The translations under genes and the position numbers were made by a program. DNA of 64,000 nt from an uncultured Eubacteriales bacterium (GTDB lineage: Bacteria > Bacillota > Clostridia > Christensenellales > Aristaeellaceae): assembly GCA_902778995.1 (NCBI GenBank), contig CACYZW010000002.1, positions 1 to 64,000 of the forward strand, written 5' to 3'. The notes under the pieces are model-generated. The model had not been told where the DNA came from and did not search any database. It worked only from the letters and a program-made list of their open reading frames with translations. Numbering within the stretch: position 1 is the first letter of the stretch; every line of letters starts with the position of its first letter. Positions 16,562 through 23,926 of this stretch are shown in pieces.

Positions 16562-17911
16562 ATGACAATCCAAGAGTTGCTTGCGGACAGGGGGCTCACC
16601 ATCGACGCGCTTGCCGCGAACATCGGCATTGACGCATCCAGGCTGTCTGCTTGTGTGCAGGGAGAAGCCAAGCCCACCGAGGAAGTGCTGGAGGCTATAA
16701 AGAAAGCCTACGGGGTGGATGTGGATACACCCGTTCCCGATTCGCCAGCTGCCGATATGACAACAGAACCCGCTGATCAAGCGGAAGAAGTCGACCCGCC
16801 CGAGACGCAGGCTGTGGAGACCGCTGCCGCAGAGCAGACCGCAGAAGTTGCCGCTGCTCAGGAGGCTGTGGAGGCCGCCGCCGCAGAGCAGACCGCAGAA
16901 GTTGCCGCTGCTCGGGAGGCTGTAGAGACCGCCGCCGCAGAGCAGACCGCAGAAGTTACCGCATTACAGAAGGCTGTGGAAGACGCCGCCGTGGAGCAGG
17001 TTGCGGAAATCGCCGCATTGCAGCAGGCTGTGGAAAACGCCGCCGTGGAACAGGCCGCAGAAATCGCCGCTCTGCATCAGACTGTGGAAAACGCCGCCGT
17101 GGAACAGGCTGCGGAAATCGCCGCCCTGGAAGCAGCCGCAGAGGAGGAAGCCGCCCGAAAAGCCGCCAAGAAGGCTGCAAAGAAAGCGGCGAAGAAGCAA
17201 AAGGCCGACGAGGAAGCTGCCCAGTGGGTGGCAGAAGCCATCCAGGCCCTCGGCGACAGTGTGGATATGGACGACGAGGATGCCGTGGCTGCGGCGCGGG
17301 AGGCCTATGACAGCCTGACCTATGATCAGGAACAGCTGATTCCGGGCGACTTGTTGAACATGCTGCTTGCCGCTGAACAGATGATCGAGGACGCCGCGAA
17401 GACTTTCCCGATTGAAGATTGCTGGATTACGGTGAAGGATGTACCCTTTACCGGCAAGAAGATCAAGAGGCCTTCCGTGAAAGCCGAGTGCGGCGACATG
17501 AAGTTGAAGGAAGGCGAGGACTACACCTTCAGCTACGACAAGAAGATCCGGGATATCGGGCTGTATACGCTGAAGATCAAGGGGCAGGGACATTTCACCG
17601 GTTCTGTCGAAGTACCCTTCTACGTGCTTCCGAAGGCCAAGACGTTCATTAAAATGATGAGCGACGACAAGGAGGCCGCCAATTATTGGAAGTGCCTGAA
17701 GCACGTCAAGGGCTTCCAGGTTGAGTACAGCCTGAATGAGGATTTCTCCGGCAGCAAAAAGGAGAAGATCAAGAAGTACAAGGATGTCAAAAAGCTCCTC
17801 AAGGCGCTGAAGGCAGGGAAGGAATACTATGTGCGCGTTCGCATCTACGCCACGATCGATGGTGAGAAGTATTACTCTGCCTGGTCCAAGGTCAAGATTC
17901 TGGAGACCTGA
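16562..17911 (+). CDS. XRE-headed protein with 18-residue coiled-coil repeats and an Ig-like tail
   Basis: The protein is 449 residues. Residues 1-60 look like a small Cro/XRE helix-turn-helix (MTIQELLADRGLTIDALAANI). Residues 85-192 are six tandem 18-residue units of the type VExAAxEQxAEIAALxxA, predicted to form a coiled coil. A Lys/Ala tract (KAAKKAAKKAAKK) follows. The segment AREAYDSLTYDQEQLI resembles a spacer module of clostridial surface proteins. Residues about 280-360 form an Ig-like module (EGEDYTFSYDKKIRDIGLYT... GHFTGS), and an Fn3-like end (KAGKEYYVRVRIYATIDGEKYYSAWS) closes the protein. No signal peptide or transmembrane helix is seen, which conflicts with the surface-type C-terminus. 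AAAGGAAG precedes the ATG. Confidence 0.75.
   Translation: MTIQELLADRGLTIDALAANIGIDASRLSACVQGEAKPTEEVLEAIKKAYGVDVDTPVPDSPAADMTTEPADQAEEVDPPETQAVETAAAEQTAEVAAAQEAVEAAAAEQTAEVAAAREAVETAAAEQTAEVTALQKAVEDAAVEQVAEIAALQQAVENAAVEQAAEIAALHQTVENAAVEQAAEIAALEAAAEEEAARKAAKKAAKKAAKKQKADEEAAQWVAEAIQALGDSVDMDDEDAVAAAREAYDSLTYDQEQLIPGDLLNMLLAAEQMIEDAAKTFPIEDCWITVKDVPFTGKKIKRPSVKAECGDMKLKEGEDYTFSYDKKIRDIGLYTLKIKGQGHFTGSVEVPFYVLPKAKTFIKMMSDDKEAANYWKCLKHVKGFQVEYSLNEDFSGSKKEKIKKYKDVKKLLKALKAGKEYYVRVRIYATIDGEKYYSAWSKVKILET
16814..17137 (+). repeat. Six 54-bp coding repeats
   Basis: In-frame units start at 16814, 16868, 16922, 16976, 17030 and 17084, each encoding 18 residues. Units 1-3 share AAAEQTAEV and units 4-6 share AAVEQ(A/V)AEIAAL, showing two rounds of local expansion. 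Confidence 0.85.
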
Positions 17912-17969
17912 GAATCAACGCACATAATTACGGCGCTCTGACGGGTGAGTTTCAACCCCATAATGACCG

Positions 17970-18009
17970 CAAAACTCCGTATTATCAGTCCAGATAGTCC
18001 GGGGTTTTG
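17970..18009 (+). terminator. Terminator after the repeat-protein gene
   Basis: CAAAACTCCG (17970-17979) pairs with CGGGGTTTTG (18000-18009), with one G-T pair and a 20-nt loop. The stem ends in its own T run. Confidence 0.5.
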
Positions 18010-18030
18010 TGCTTTGCATCTGAAAACAGT

Positions 18031-18050
18031 GTGTTTCCTTAAGGAAACAC
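18031..18050. repeat. Perfect palindrome GTGTTTCCTTAAGGAAACAC (dispersed-repeat ends fused)
   Basis: A 20-bp perfect palindrome is followed by CGC. Each half equals the terminal sequence of the dispersed repeat seen at 20617, 50853, 55150 and 56816. It looks like two element ends joined, or a minimal element. Confidence 0.65.
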
Positions 18051-18148
18051 CGCAAAAAAACGCCCGCGGCTTTGCCGGTTTAAGCAAATAGGCGTTATGT
18101 ACGATCTATCACAGCAACGTTCTGCCTTCCATATCAGAAAAAACAGGG

Positions 18149-18178
18149 GTTTGACAATCTGGAAACCCCCCTTGACGA
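18149..18178 (+). repeat. 30-bp promoter-like repeat, copy 2
   Basis: It matches the kinase 3' end copy (13861-13890) at 29 of 30 positions. Here it supplies the -35 of the promoter at 18172-18200. Confidence 0.7.
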
Positions 18179-18200
18179 AAATGGTGAAAAATAGTAATAT
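18172..18200 (+). promoter_or_regulatory. SigA-type promoter for the leader and secreted protein
   Basis: TTGACG (18172-18177) and TAATAT (18195-18200) have a 17-bp spacer. A second TTGACA occurs upstream at 18151-18156. The predicted transcript has a leader of about 270 nt before the ATG at 18478. Confidence 0.65.
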
Positions 18201-18238
18201 AGGAGTGACATATTTTACCAGCAATGTGTGACGTCCCC

Positions 18239-18358
18239 ATGACAACTACAATCTGGAAAGGAGAATTGAACGACGCGCGAGGCGAAAAACTCGGTAACGA
18301 TTCACACCGCCACGACTACGATGACCTCTTTACAGGCAATACAGTATCCACGGTGTAA
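18239..18358 (+). CDS. Possible leader peptide ORF (39 residues)
   Basis: ATG 18239 opens a 39-codon frame ending TAA at 18356. An internal TTG in the same frame at about 18268 is preceded by AAAGGAG at good spacing and would give a polar 30-residue peptide rich in Asp, His and Asn. It lies inside the long leader of the next gene. There is no family match; it may be regulatory or spurious. Confidence 0.3.
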   Translation: MTTTIWKGELNDARGEKLGNDSHRHDYDDLFTGNTVSTV

Positions 18359-18477
18359 ATACATGTAACTGAACGCGGGAGAGACCCGGTGTGGGGGAGT
18401 CAGCCCTGCTGCTTATGTCGGTACATTATGCGGCGTTGCTATGAAATGACGCAGTTATGAAGAAAGGGGTATATGTT

Positions 18478-19887
18478 ATGAAGAAGCTAATTTCCTTGCT
18501 GTTGGTTGTCATGATGCTTTTCACTGCTGTAAATGCCTTTGCAGAGTCCGGTCGCAGCATACTGAGTCGTTTTCTGAAGGAAACGGACACGAAGACGAAG
18601 GATATCGCCCTGCAGCTTCAGAACGGGGAAAAATCTACCGACCTTGTGATCCGTGTTGATGGCGATAACCTTCACCTGGTATCGCGCAATAACGGCGTGG
18701 AGGACGGCCATGTTCAGCTGAATCCCACGGGTATCTATGTGGCTTCCGAAGGCAATGTGACGCTGCTGCGGTATGCCACCATTACCACCGTCGTGCAGGA
18801 TGCCATCAAAGAGCTGAATTCTATGATGGACGAGGTCATTCAGAGCATCCCTGAAGAGGCGCTTCCCACGAATGAGGAAATAATGAACGCCGTGAATGAA
18901 ATGGGCATTCTTGCTTCTGCGATGGAAGCCCAGGAGCAGGCTGATGCAGTCACGCTGGGTTCTGCGGCGATATCCTTTGCCGATAAGTTCAAGCCGGAAT
19001 ACATTCTGGACGTTAAAGAGGATCAGGGCAGCATTGCGACCAGCCTGCGCAGCGATGCCTTCGCAACCGCGCTGGCTGAAGCAGTGGACGAACTGATGTT
19101 AAACCCCGACGTTGCTGAACTGGTGAATCGCAAGGCTGCTGCGAAGGGCGGCAAGACCTTTGCTGATATCCAGAAGGACTGGCTGACGAACCGCGATGCC
19201 ATCCTGGAAGCCGTCCGCTCCATCCAGAGCACTGAAGCCTTTGATGAGAATGGCCACTGGATGTCCCATTTCCAGATTGGCGAGGAATCTGCTGAGCAGA
19301 AGGTCATGATGTGCGATACGGACGCCTGGATCAATGTCGAGAACGGCGCTGCGGATATTGAAGTGTGTGTGGGATACAAGGATGAAGCGCCCCTGCTGGT
19401 CTATGATCTTTCAGTGTCCCAGTATTCCTACCTGGAGAAGCTGACCGCCGGTGAATCCATTGCTGAGGTTCAGATGAACTTCGAGGAAAAGCAGATCGAG
19501 AGCGGAAATGTCTTCGTCACGATTGAAGGCAAGGAAGAGCTCAGGGCGGAGTTTGGCCCGGATTATCTGTATATGAAGGGGCCGAAGGGCGCCATCAGCA
19601 CCACTGTGCGTGAAACCTGGACGGGCAAGATCCGCTATGAAGTGTTCGCGGAGACCGCCGAAGGCAAGGAAGCCTCCATCATCGTTGATTTCTATCAGGA
19701 TGGCGACAGCCTTGTTTGCGAACTGAATTCCGACGACGCCGATCAGCCGGCGATGTTCAAGATCAGCCGCATCGACAAGGTGAATATCGAAGACTTGAGC
19801 ACTTCGGAAAACATCAATGAAATCACCGTTGAAAAGATCAACGCTGAACTGGAAAGCCTTCTGAAGATGGTCACCAATCTCAAATAA
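18478..19887 (+). CDS. Large secreted protein of unknown function
   Basis: The product is 469 residues. The signal peptide is residues 1-23 (MKKLISLLLVVMMLFTAVNAFA), with an Ala-Phe-Ala cleavage site. The body is acidic, with alternating helical and beta regions (for example NVFVTIEGKEELRAEFGPDYL) and no Cys pairs or lipobox. No known family is recognised. GAAAGGGG lies 8 nt before ATG 18478; ATG 18457 is an alternative. A terminator follows, so with its own promoter it is a single-gene unit. The codon style is less GC-rich than the housekeeping block. Confidence 0.7.
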   Translation: MKKLISLLLVVMMLFTAVNAFAESGRSILSRFLKETDTKTKDIALQLQNGEKSTDLVIRVDGDNLHLVSRNNGVEDGHVQLNPTGIYVASEGNVTLLRYATITTVVQDAIKELNSMMDEVIQSIPEEALPTNEEIMNAVNEMGILASAMEAQEQADAVTLGSAAISFADKFKPEYILDVKEDQGSIATSLRSDAFATALAEAVDELMLNPDVAELVNRKAAAKGGKTFADIQKDWLTNRDAILEAVRSIQSTEAFDENGHWMSHFQIGEESAEQKVMMCDTDAWINVENGAADIEVCVGYKDEAPLLVYDLSVSQYSYLEKLTAGESIAEVQMNFEEKQIESGNVFVTIEGKEELRAEFGPDYLYMKGPKGAISTTVRETWTGKIRYEVFAETAEGKEASIIVDFYQDGDSLVCELNSDDADQPAMFKISRIDKVNIEDLSTSENINEITVEKINAELESLLKMVTNLK

Positions 19888-19896
19888 TTGAAGGAC

Positions 19897-19945
19897 AACT
19901 GCCCCTGGATCTTCGCATTCATGCAAAGGTCCGGGGCGGTTTTTC
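19897..19945 (+). terminator. Rho-independent terminator
   Basis: An interrupted GC-rich stem (ACTGCCCCTGGA with TCCGGGGCGGT) is followed by TTTTT at about 19940. It sits just after the secreted protein gene. Confidence 0.7.
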
Positions 19946-19987
19946 AATCCAGGTCTTATATGCGCTGAAATGACAAGGAGGATAACC

Positions 19988-20503
19988 ATGCTTGAATTGA
20001 GCGTTAAGAGAGTAGACCAGATTCTGCACGAAGAGACTGCGAAAACGGAAGAATTACCAACGATTCTTCGCGGGATCTATACCCGGTATCTGCGCCTGTA
20101 CGAGAGATATTTTGAAGATATGGATGCGCTGAACGACGCCAGGATCGCTGAGTTCAGAAAGTATCAGGAAGAAACCGACAGTCTTGTAAGGTATTACTAC
20201 CTGGATATTCCAGCGGATATCTGTACGCGAATCAAAGAATTCAATGACGAGTACGGCAAGAACCTGCTTGGGCCCAATTGGCATGAATGTCTCTGGAAAC
20301 TCTATGATGATTTCAAAGACGATCAATGGGACAGCGATGGAAGCGAGAAATACTTTAAGGCAGAGTTTAAAAAACATTCTCTGAAGACCTTCTATGAGGC
20401 GATGGAAAGCGTCTTCAGGGATGGCTTCGGTACGAGCAGCAAGGCTGCTGAGGGTTTAGTCGGCGGAATTGCAGGGCTATTGTTTGGAAAAAAAGACAAG
20501 TAA
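19988..20503 (+). CDS. Uncharacterised helical protein
   Basis: The protein is 171 residues, mostly amphipathic helix with many Tyr and acidic residues (RYLRLYERYFEDMDALND). A short Gly-rich hydrophobic C-terminus (EGLVGGIAGLLFGKKDK) might touch the membrane. AAGGAGG lies before ATG 19988; the frame extends upstream to 19970 without a site. No family was recognised. Confidence 0.6.
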   Translation: MLELSVKRVDQILHEETAKTEELPTILRGIYTRYLRLYERYFEDMDALNDARIAEFRKYQEETDSLVRYYYLDIPADICTRIKEFNDEYGKNLLGPNWHECLWKLYDDFKDDQWDSDGSEKYFKAEFKKHSLKTFYEAMESVFRDGFGTSSKAAEGLVGGIAGLLFGKKDK

Positions 20504-20880
20504 AGCATTCGGCAGGCGAATGCGTTCAACCATTTGTTGAAACCTTTTCGTCGGCAAATCTGACTGAGATTTTCAACGGGGCTTTCACTTTACTGGCTGA
20601 AATTCAGTCGTTGTGGGAAACACCGCACAGTGCGCCATGAGCATTGTGCGGTGTTTTCATTAATATGTATGCTGATGAAGGAATTGAAACCTGGGAATCA
20701 GCGAAGGTTGGCTTCCACAAAATACGTTATTTTCTTATAATGCATAATAACACATGCTTTTACAAACAATCAAATCTGATTTCTGAGACGCTGGATTGCG
20801 CATAAAACGTCCGGTTTCGCGCAAAATAGGTGCAAACATGTGAACCTGATAGCATTTTGAGCTAATGGAGGGCGTTTTAT
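20504..20880. other. Intergenic region before spoVT
   Basis: A 377-bp gap. It contains a dispersed-repeat copy near 20595-20659 and an AT-rich stretch (20720-20770) with TATAAT and CATAATA hexamers. One of these could serve a SigG-type or SigA promoter for spoVT, but no confident -35 partner was found. Confidence 0.4.
20595..20659. repeat. Dispersed palindromic repeat copy
   Basis: GAAACACCGCACAGTGC (20617-20633) pairs with GCATTGTGCGGTGTTTTC (20642-20659). It is preceded by GGCTGAAATTCAG at 20595. The same block order (GGCTGAAATTCAG, then GCGCCATGA, then ATTGTGCGGTGTTTTC) recurs at 55265-55316. Confidence 0.7.
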
Positions 20881-21435
20881 ATGCGAGCAACGGGCATTGT
20901 CAGAAGAATTGACGAGCTGGGAAGGGTAGTCATTCCCAAGGAAATCAGGCGGACGCTGAGAATTCGCGAGGGGGACCCTCTGGAAATATTTACCGATCAC
21001 GACGGTGAGGTCGTTCTGAAAAAATATTCGCCGATCGGCGAGATCGCAACCATCGCCAAGGACTATACCGATTCCCTGTACCGAACGCTGGGGCATGTGG
21101 CGCTGATCAGCGACAGGGACGCCGTCGTTTCCAGCTCCGGCGCCGCCAAGCGCGAATATGTGGAAAAGCAGCTCAGCCCGGAAGTGGACCAGGTCCTACA
21201 GAGCCGCCAGCTGACCCTGTTGAATCTGTCTACAGGCGCAAGGATGATCCCCGTCACCGGCGACGACAGGCCGGAGAGCTATTCGGCACAAATCATCGCG
21301 CCGATACTGGCGGACGGTGAGATTGTGGGTGGACTGATACTGCTCAGCCGGGACAGCGGCCTGCAAATGACGGACATAGACCAAAAAGTTGCGGAGACAA
21401 CGGCGAATATCATCGGCAGACAGATGGAACAGTAA
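20881..21435 (+). CDS. spoVT: Stage V sporulation protein T (AbrB-GAF regulator)
   Basis: The protein is 184 residues. The N-terminal swapped-hairpin AbrB DNA-binding domain (residues 1-52) carries MRATGIVRRIDELGRVVIPKE and RTLRIREGDPLEIF. A GAF-like domain follows (residues about 58-182). Length and layout match SpoVT, which tunes late forespore (SigG) gene expression. AATGGAGGGCG precedes the ATG. It is followed by yabN, as in Bacillus, where spoVT sits upstream of yabM-yabN-yabO. The short tail after the GAF domain is as expected. Confidence 0.93.
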   Translation: MRATGIVRRIDELGRVVIPKEIRRTLRIREGDPLEIFTDHDGEVVLKKYSPIGEIATIAKDYTDSLYRTLGHVALISDRDAVVSSSGAAKREYVEKQLSPEVDQVLQSRQLTLLNLSTGARMIPVTGDDRPESYSAQIIAPILADGEIVGGLILLSRDSGLQMTDIDQKVAETTANIIGRQMEQ

Positions 21436-21763
21436 AGACGCACCTTGTCGGACTGGATTTTATGTGTTATAATGGAGAAAAGAGTGCGCTTCAAAAGTCA
21501 GGCGTTGCAGGCTCGAGCGGCTATTCTGTGAACGAATGTCAGGATCATGCTTTGAATGCCTTTGACTCGTGCGATACCCTGATGCAGGCGAGCCGCGTGC
21601 AGATCGTTCAAAAGCCGGCATGGCGGAAGACCACAGCTACAGCGGGCCCCTGAGGTAAGGCTTGACGCCGCGGTTTCAGCGGAAAAGCCGACGGACTTCC
21701 TTGCTCAGGATTTTTGAAACACACTCCAATTATGGATCGTGTGTATCCGAGCGGAGGCCTGAC

Positions 21764-23155
21764 ATGGGAAAGATTACGATTGTCGGCGTGGGCTGGAGTA
21801 TGGGAGAGTTGACACTGGATGCCATTGACGCGCTGAAGCGCGGCGATGCTGTCATACTGCACACAGACAGGTGCGGCTGTGCCCGATGGCTCGATGAAAA
21901 CCGCATTCCCTATGTATCGTTGGATGCGCTGTATGATAACTGCGAAGACTTCGACGCTCATGCGGACGCGGTCGCTCAAGCCGTCCTGAAGGCCGGCATG
22001 GACGGGAATGTGACCTACGCAGTTTGTGACGTGCGGGATCAAAGCGTTCCAAGGCTGATCAAAGGCGCACAGGGCGATGTGCGCGTCATTCCGGGACCTC
22101 CGGTTGAGGGTGAGCTACTGGCGCTGACACAGCGTGAAACACGCCTGGTAGCGGCGTCAGAATGGGAGGATTTTCATCCGGCTGCCCGGGAAAACTGCCT
22201 GATCCGGGAGATAGACACCCGCGAACTCGCGGCGGAAATCAAGCTCAGACTGATGGACGTCTATCCCGAGGAATGGGACGTTTGGCTCATGCAGGGGGAA
22301 GAGGCGCCCGTCTCCATTCCCCTGTACACATTGGACAGGGGAGAGCGGTTTGACCACAGGACCTGCGCGTTGATTCCCGCCTTTACTTCGATCACCGAAT
22401 TGGAGCGCTATGATTTTGAACACCTGAACGCGATTATACGCAGGCTTTGCGCGCCGAACGGCTGCCCGTGGGACAGGGTACAGACCCACGCCTCCCTTAG
22501 AACCTGCCTGCTGGAGGAAACCTACGAGGTCATTGACGCAATCGACGAAGGGGATGCCAATCGCCTGTACGATGAGCTGGGTGATCTGCTGATGCTGGTG
22601 GTGCTCCACGCCGAAATCGCAAGGCGACACGGTGAATTTGATATGACAGACATCACCACGTCCATCTGCGAAAAGCTGATAAAAAGACATACCCACATAT
22701 TCGGAAGCGACAGCGCGCAAAACGAAGAGGAGGTCTTGCACCTGTGGAACAGGAACAAGATGGCGGAGCGCAATCAGAATACGCGCACTGAAACGCTTCA
22801 ATCTGTCGTCAGAACGCTTCCGGCGATGCTCAGAGCGATAAAGGTGCTCAAACGCAGCGCCGATGCAGGTTTGGAAGATCGGAACGTCGAATCAGCCCTC
22901 AGTCGCTGCGAGGCGCTGATTCATCAATCATGGACAGACGGTGATGTCGAAACGCATTTCGGTGAACTTCTGCTGGCATTGGCCGGAGTGGCCCGACTGA
23001 TCCAAGTGGATCCGGAAATCGCTTTGAACAAAAGCGTAAACCGATTTATCGAAAGGTTTGCAGCAATCGAGGGCGAGGTCCGCGAAAAAGGTGCGCAATT
23101 GGGTGAGTTGGACGAAGAAACATTGAGAAAATATTGGCATTTAGTAAAATTGTGA
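21764..23155 (+). CDS. yabN: YabN-type tetrapyrrole-methylase / MazG fusion
   Basis: The protein is 463 residues. The N-terminal half resembles an SAM-dependent tetrapyrrole methylase fold (MGKITIVGVGWSMGELTLDA, VIPGPPVEGEL). The C-terminal half is a MazG nucleotide pyrophosphohydrolase with CPWDRVQTH, LEETYEVIDAI and DELGDLLM, the metal-binding ExxE and ExxD pattern. MazG hydrolyses noncanonical NTPs; the methylase half is of unknown activity. ATG 21764 has GGAGG 7 nt upstream. The methylase half is divergent and may be inactive. Confidence 0.88.
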   Translation: MGKITIVGVGWSMGELTLDAIDALKRGDAVILHTDRCGCARWLDENRIPYVSLDALYDNCEDFDAHADAVAQAVLKAGMDGNVTYAVCDVRDQSVPRLIKGAQGDVRVIPGPPVEGELLALTQRETRLVAASEWEDFHPAARENCLIREIDTRELAAEIKLRLMDVYPEEWDVWLMQGEEAPVSIPLYTLDRGERFDHRTCALIPAFTSITELERYDFEHLNAIIRRLCAPNGCPWDRVQTHASLRTCLLEETYEVIDAIDEGDANRLYDELGDLLMLVVLHAEIARRHGEFDMTDITTSICEKLIKRHTHIFGSDSAQNEEEVLHLWNRNKMAERNQNTRTETLQSVVRTLPAMLRAIKVLKRSADAGLEDRNVESALSRCEALIHQSWTDGDVETHFGELLLALAGVARLIQVDPEIALNKSVNRFIERFAAIEGEVREKGAQLGELDEETLRKYWHLVKL

Positions 23156-23274
23156 TAGAGCAAAGAATACAGGCAGGAAACCGGACCTACAGGCGCGAAT
23201 ACACTCAATATTGCGCTCAATGAAATTGGTTTATTGTGCTCAATTTGCTTATCATATCTGGAGGTGTATTCTTT

Positions 23275-23544
23275 ATGAACAAGGCGACCCTGATTGCCAA
23301 AATGGCAGAGAAATCCGAGCTGAGCAAGAAGCAGGCTGAAGCTGCGCTGAATGCTTTTACCGACACCATCACCGAGGCGCTGAAGGCAGGCGACAAGGTG
23401 CAGCTGATGGGATTTGGTACTTTTGAGGTAAAGGAGCGCGGTGCCCGTACCGGCCGCAAGCCCTCTACTGGTGAGACCATTGAGATTCCCGCCAAGAAGA
23501 CGCCCTCTTTCAAAGCGGGCAAGGGCTTCAAGGATCAGTTCTAA
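23275..23544 (+). CDS. hup: HU-family histone-like DNA-binding protein
   Basis: The protein is 89 residues. The order is typical: MNKATLIAKMAEKSELSKKQ helices, then GFGTFEVKERGARTGRKPST (the DNA-binding beta arm) and IPAKKTPSFKAGKGFKD. HU bends and compacts DNA. GGAGGTG lies 9 nt before the ATG, and a terminator follows, so expression is probably strong. In several Clostridia an HU gene also sits between yabN and yabO. Confidence 0.95.
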   Translation: MNKATLIAKMAEKSELSKKQAEAALNAFTDTITEALKAGDKVQLMGFGTFEVKERGARTGRKPSTGETIEIPAKKTPSFKAGKGFKDQF

Positions 23545-23558
23545 GACTTTGTGCATTG

Positions 23559-23588
23559 ACAGGGCGCTTCCGACAGGGAGTGCCCTGT
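23559..23588 (+). terminator. Hairpin terminator after hup
   Basis: A 13-bp stem (23559-23571 with 23576-23588, two G-T pairs) is closed by the tetraloop GACA. It is followed by TCCATTG; the weak T run may allow readthrough into rqcP. Confidence 0.6.
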
Positions 23589-23626
23589 TCCATTGATTGC
23601 GGATTCCTTCGAGAGGAGTATGAAAC

Positions 23627-23926
23627 ATGAGCCGAAAAGCCATAGAGGCCAAAAAACCCGTGGAACGCACCGTGGCGACCTCCATACGTTTGGATAAATT
23701 TCTCAAAATATCAAGGATCATCAAACGCAGAAGCGTTGCAAACGACGCCTGCTCCACCGGCCATGTCACGGTCAACGGCAAGGAAGGCAAGCCCGGTACC
23801 GACGTCAGGGTGGGGGATGTGCTGGGTATTCGCTTTGGCGACAAGTACAGTGAATACGAAATACTGTCCATCGCCGAGCATGCCGCCAAGCAGGACGCGG
23901 CATCCATGTACCGCGCAAAGCCATGA
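23627..23926 (+). CDS. rqcP: S4-domain RNA-binding protein RqcP (YabO)
   Basis: The protein is 99 residues. One S4 domain spans RLDKFLKISRIIKRRSVAND through GHVTVNGKEGKPGTDVRVGD. YabO/RqcP acts with RqcH in ribosome-associated quality control, stabilising the peptidyl-tRNA during Ala tailing. The synteny next to yabN supports this over Hsp15. A basic N-terminal extension of about 18 residues is present. The stop overlaps the ispDF ATG by 4 bp (ATGA). Confidence 0.85.
   Translation: MSRKAIEAKKPVERTVATSIRLDKFLKISRIIKRRSVANDACSTGHVTVNGKEGKPGTDVRVGDVLGIRFGDKYSEYEILSIAEHAAKQDAASMYRAKP

Noticed and set aside
16814..17137. 54-bp repeats as a possible CRISPR array
   Set aside because: Repeats are contiguous, in frame and have no spacers; they encode a coiled coil.
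20720..20770. SigG promoter for spoVT
   Set aside because: CATAATA-like hexamers occur, but no matching -35 at 17-18 bp was convincing.
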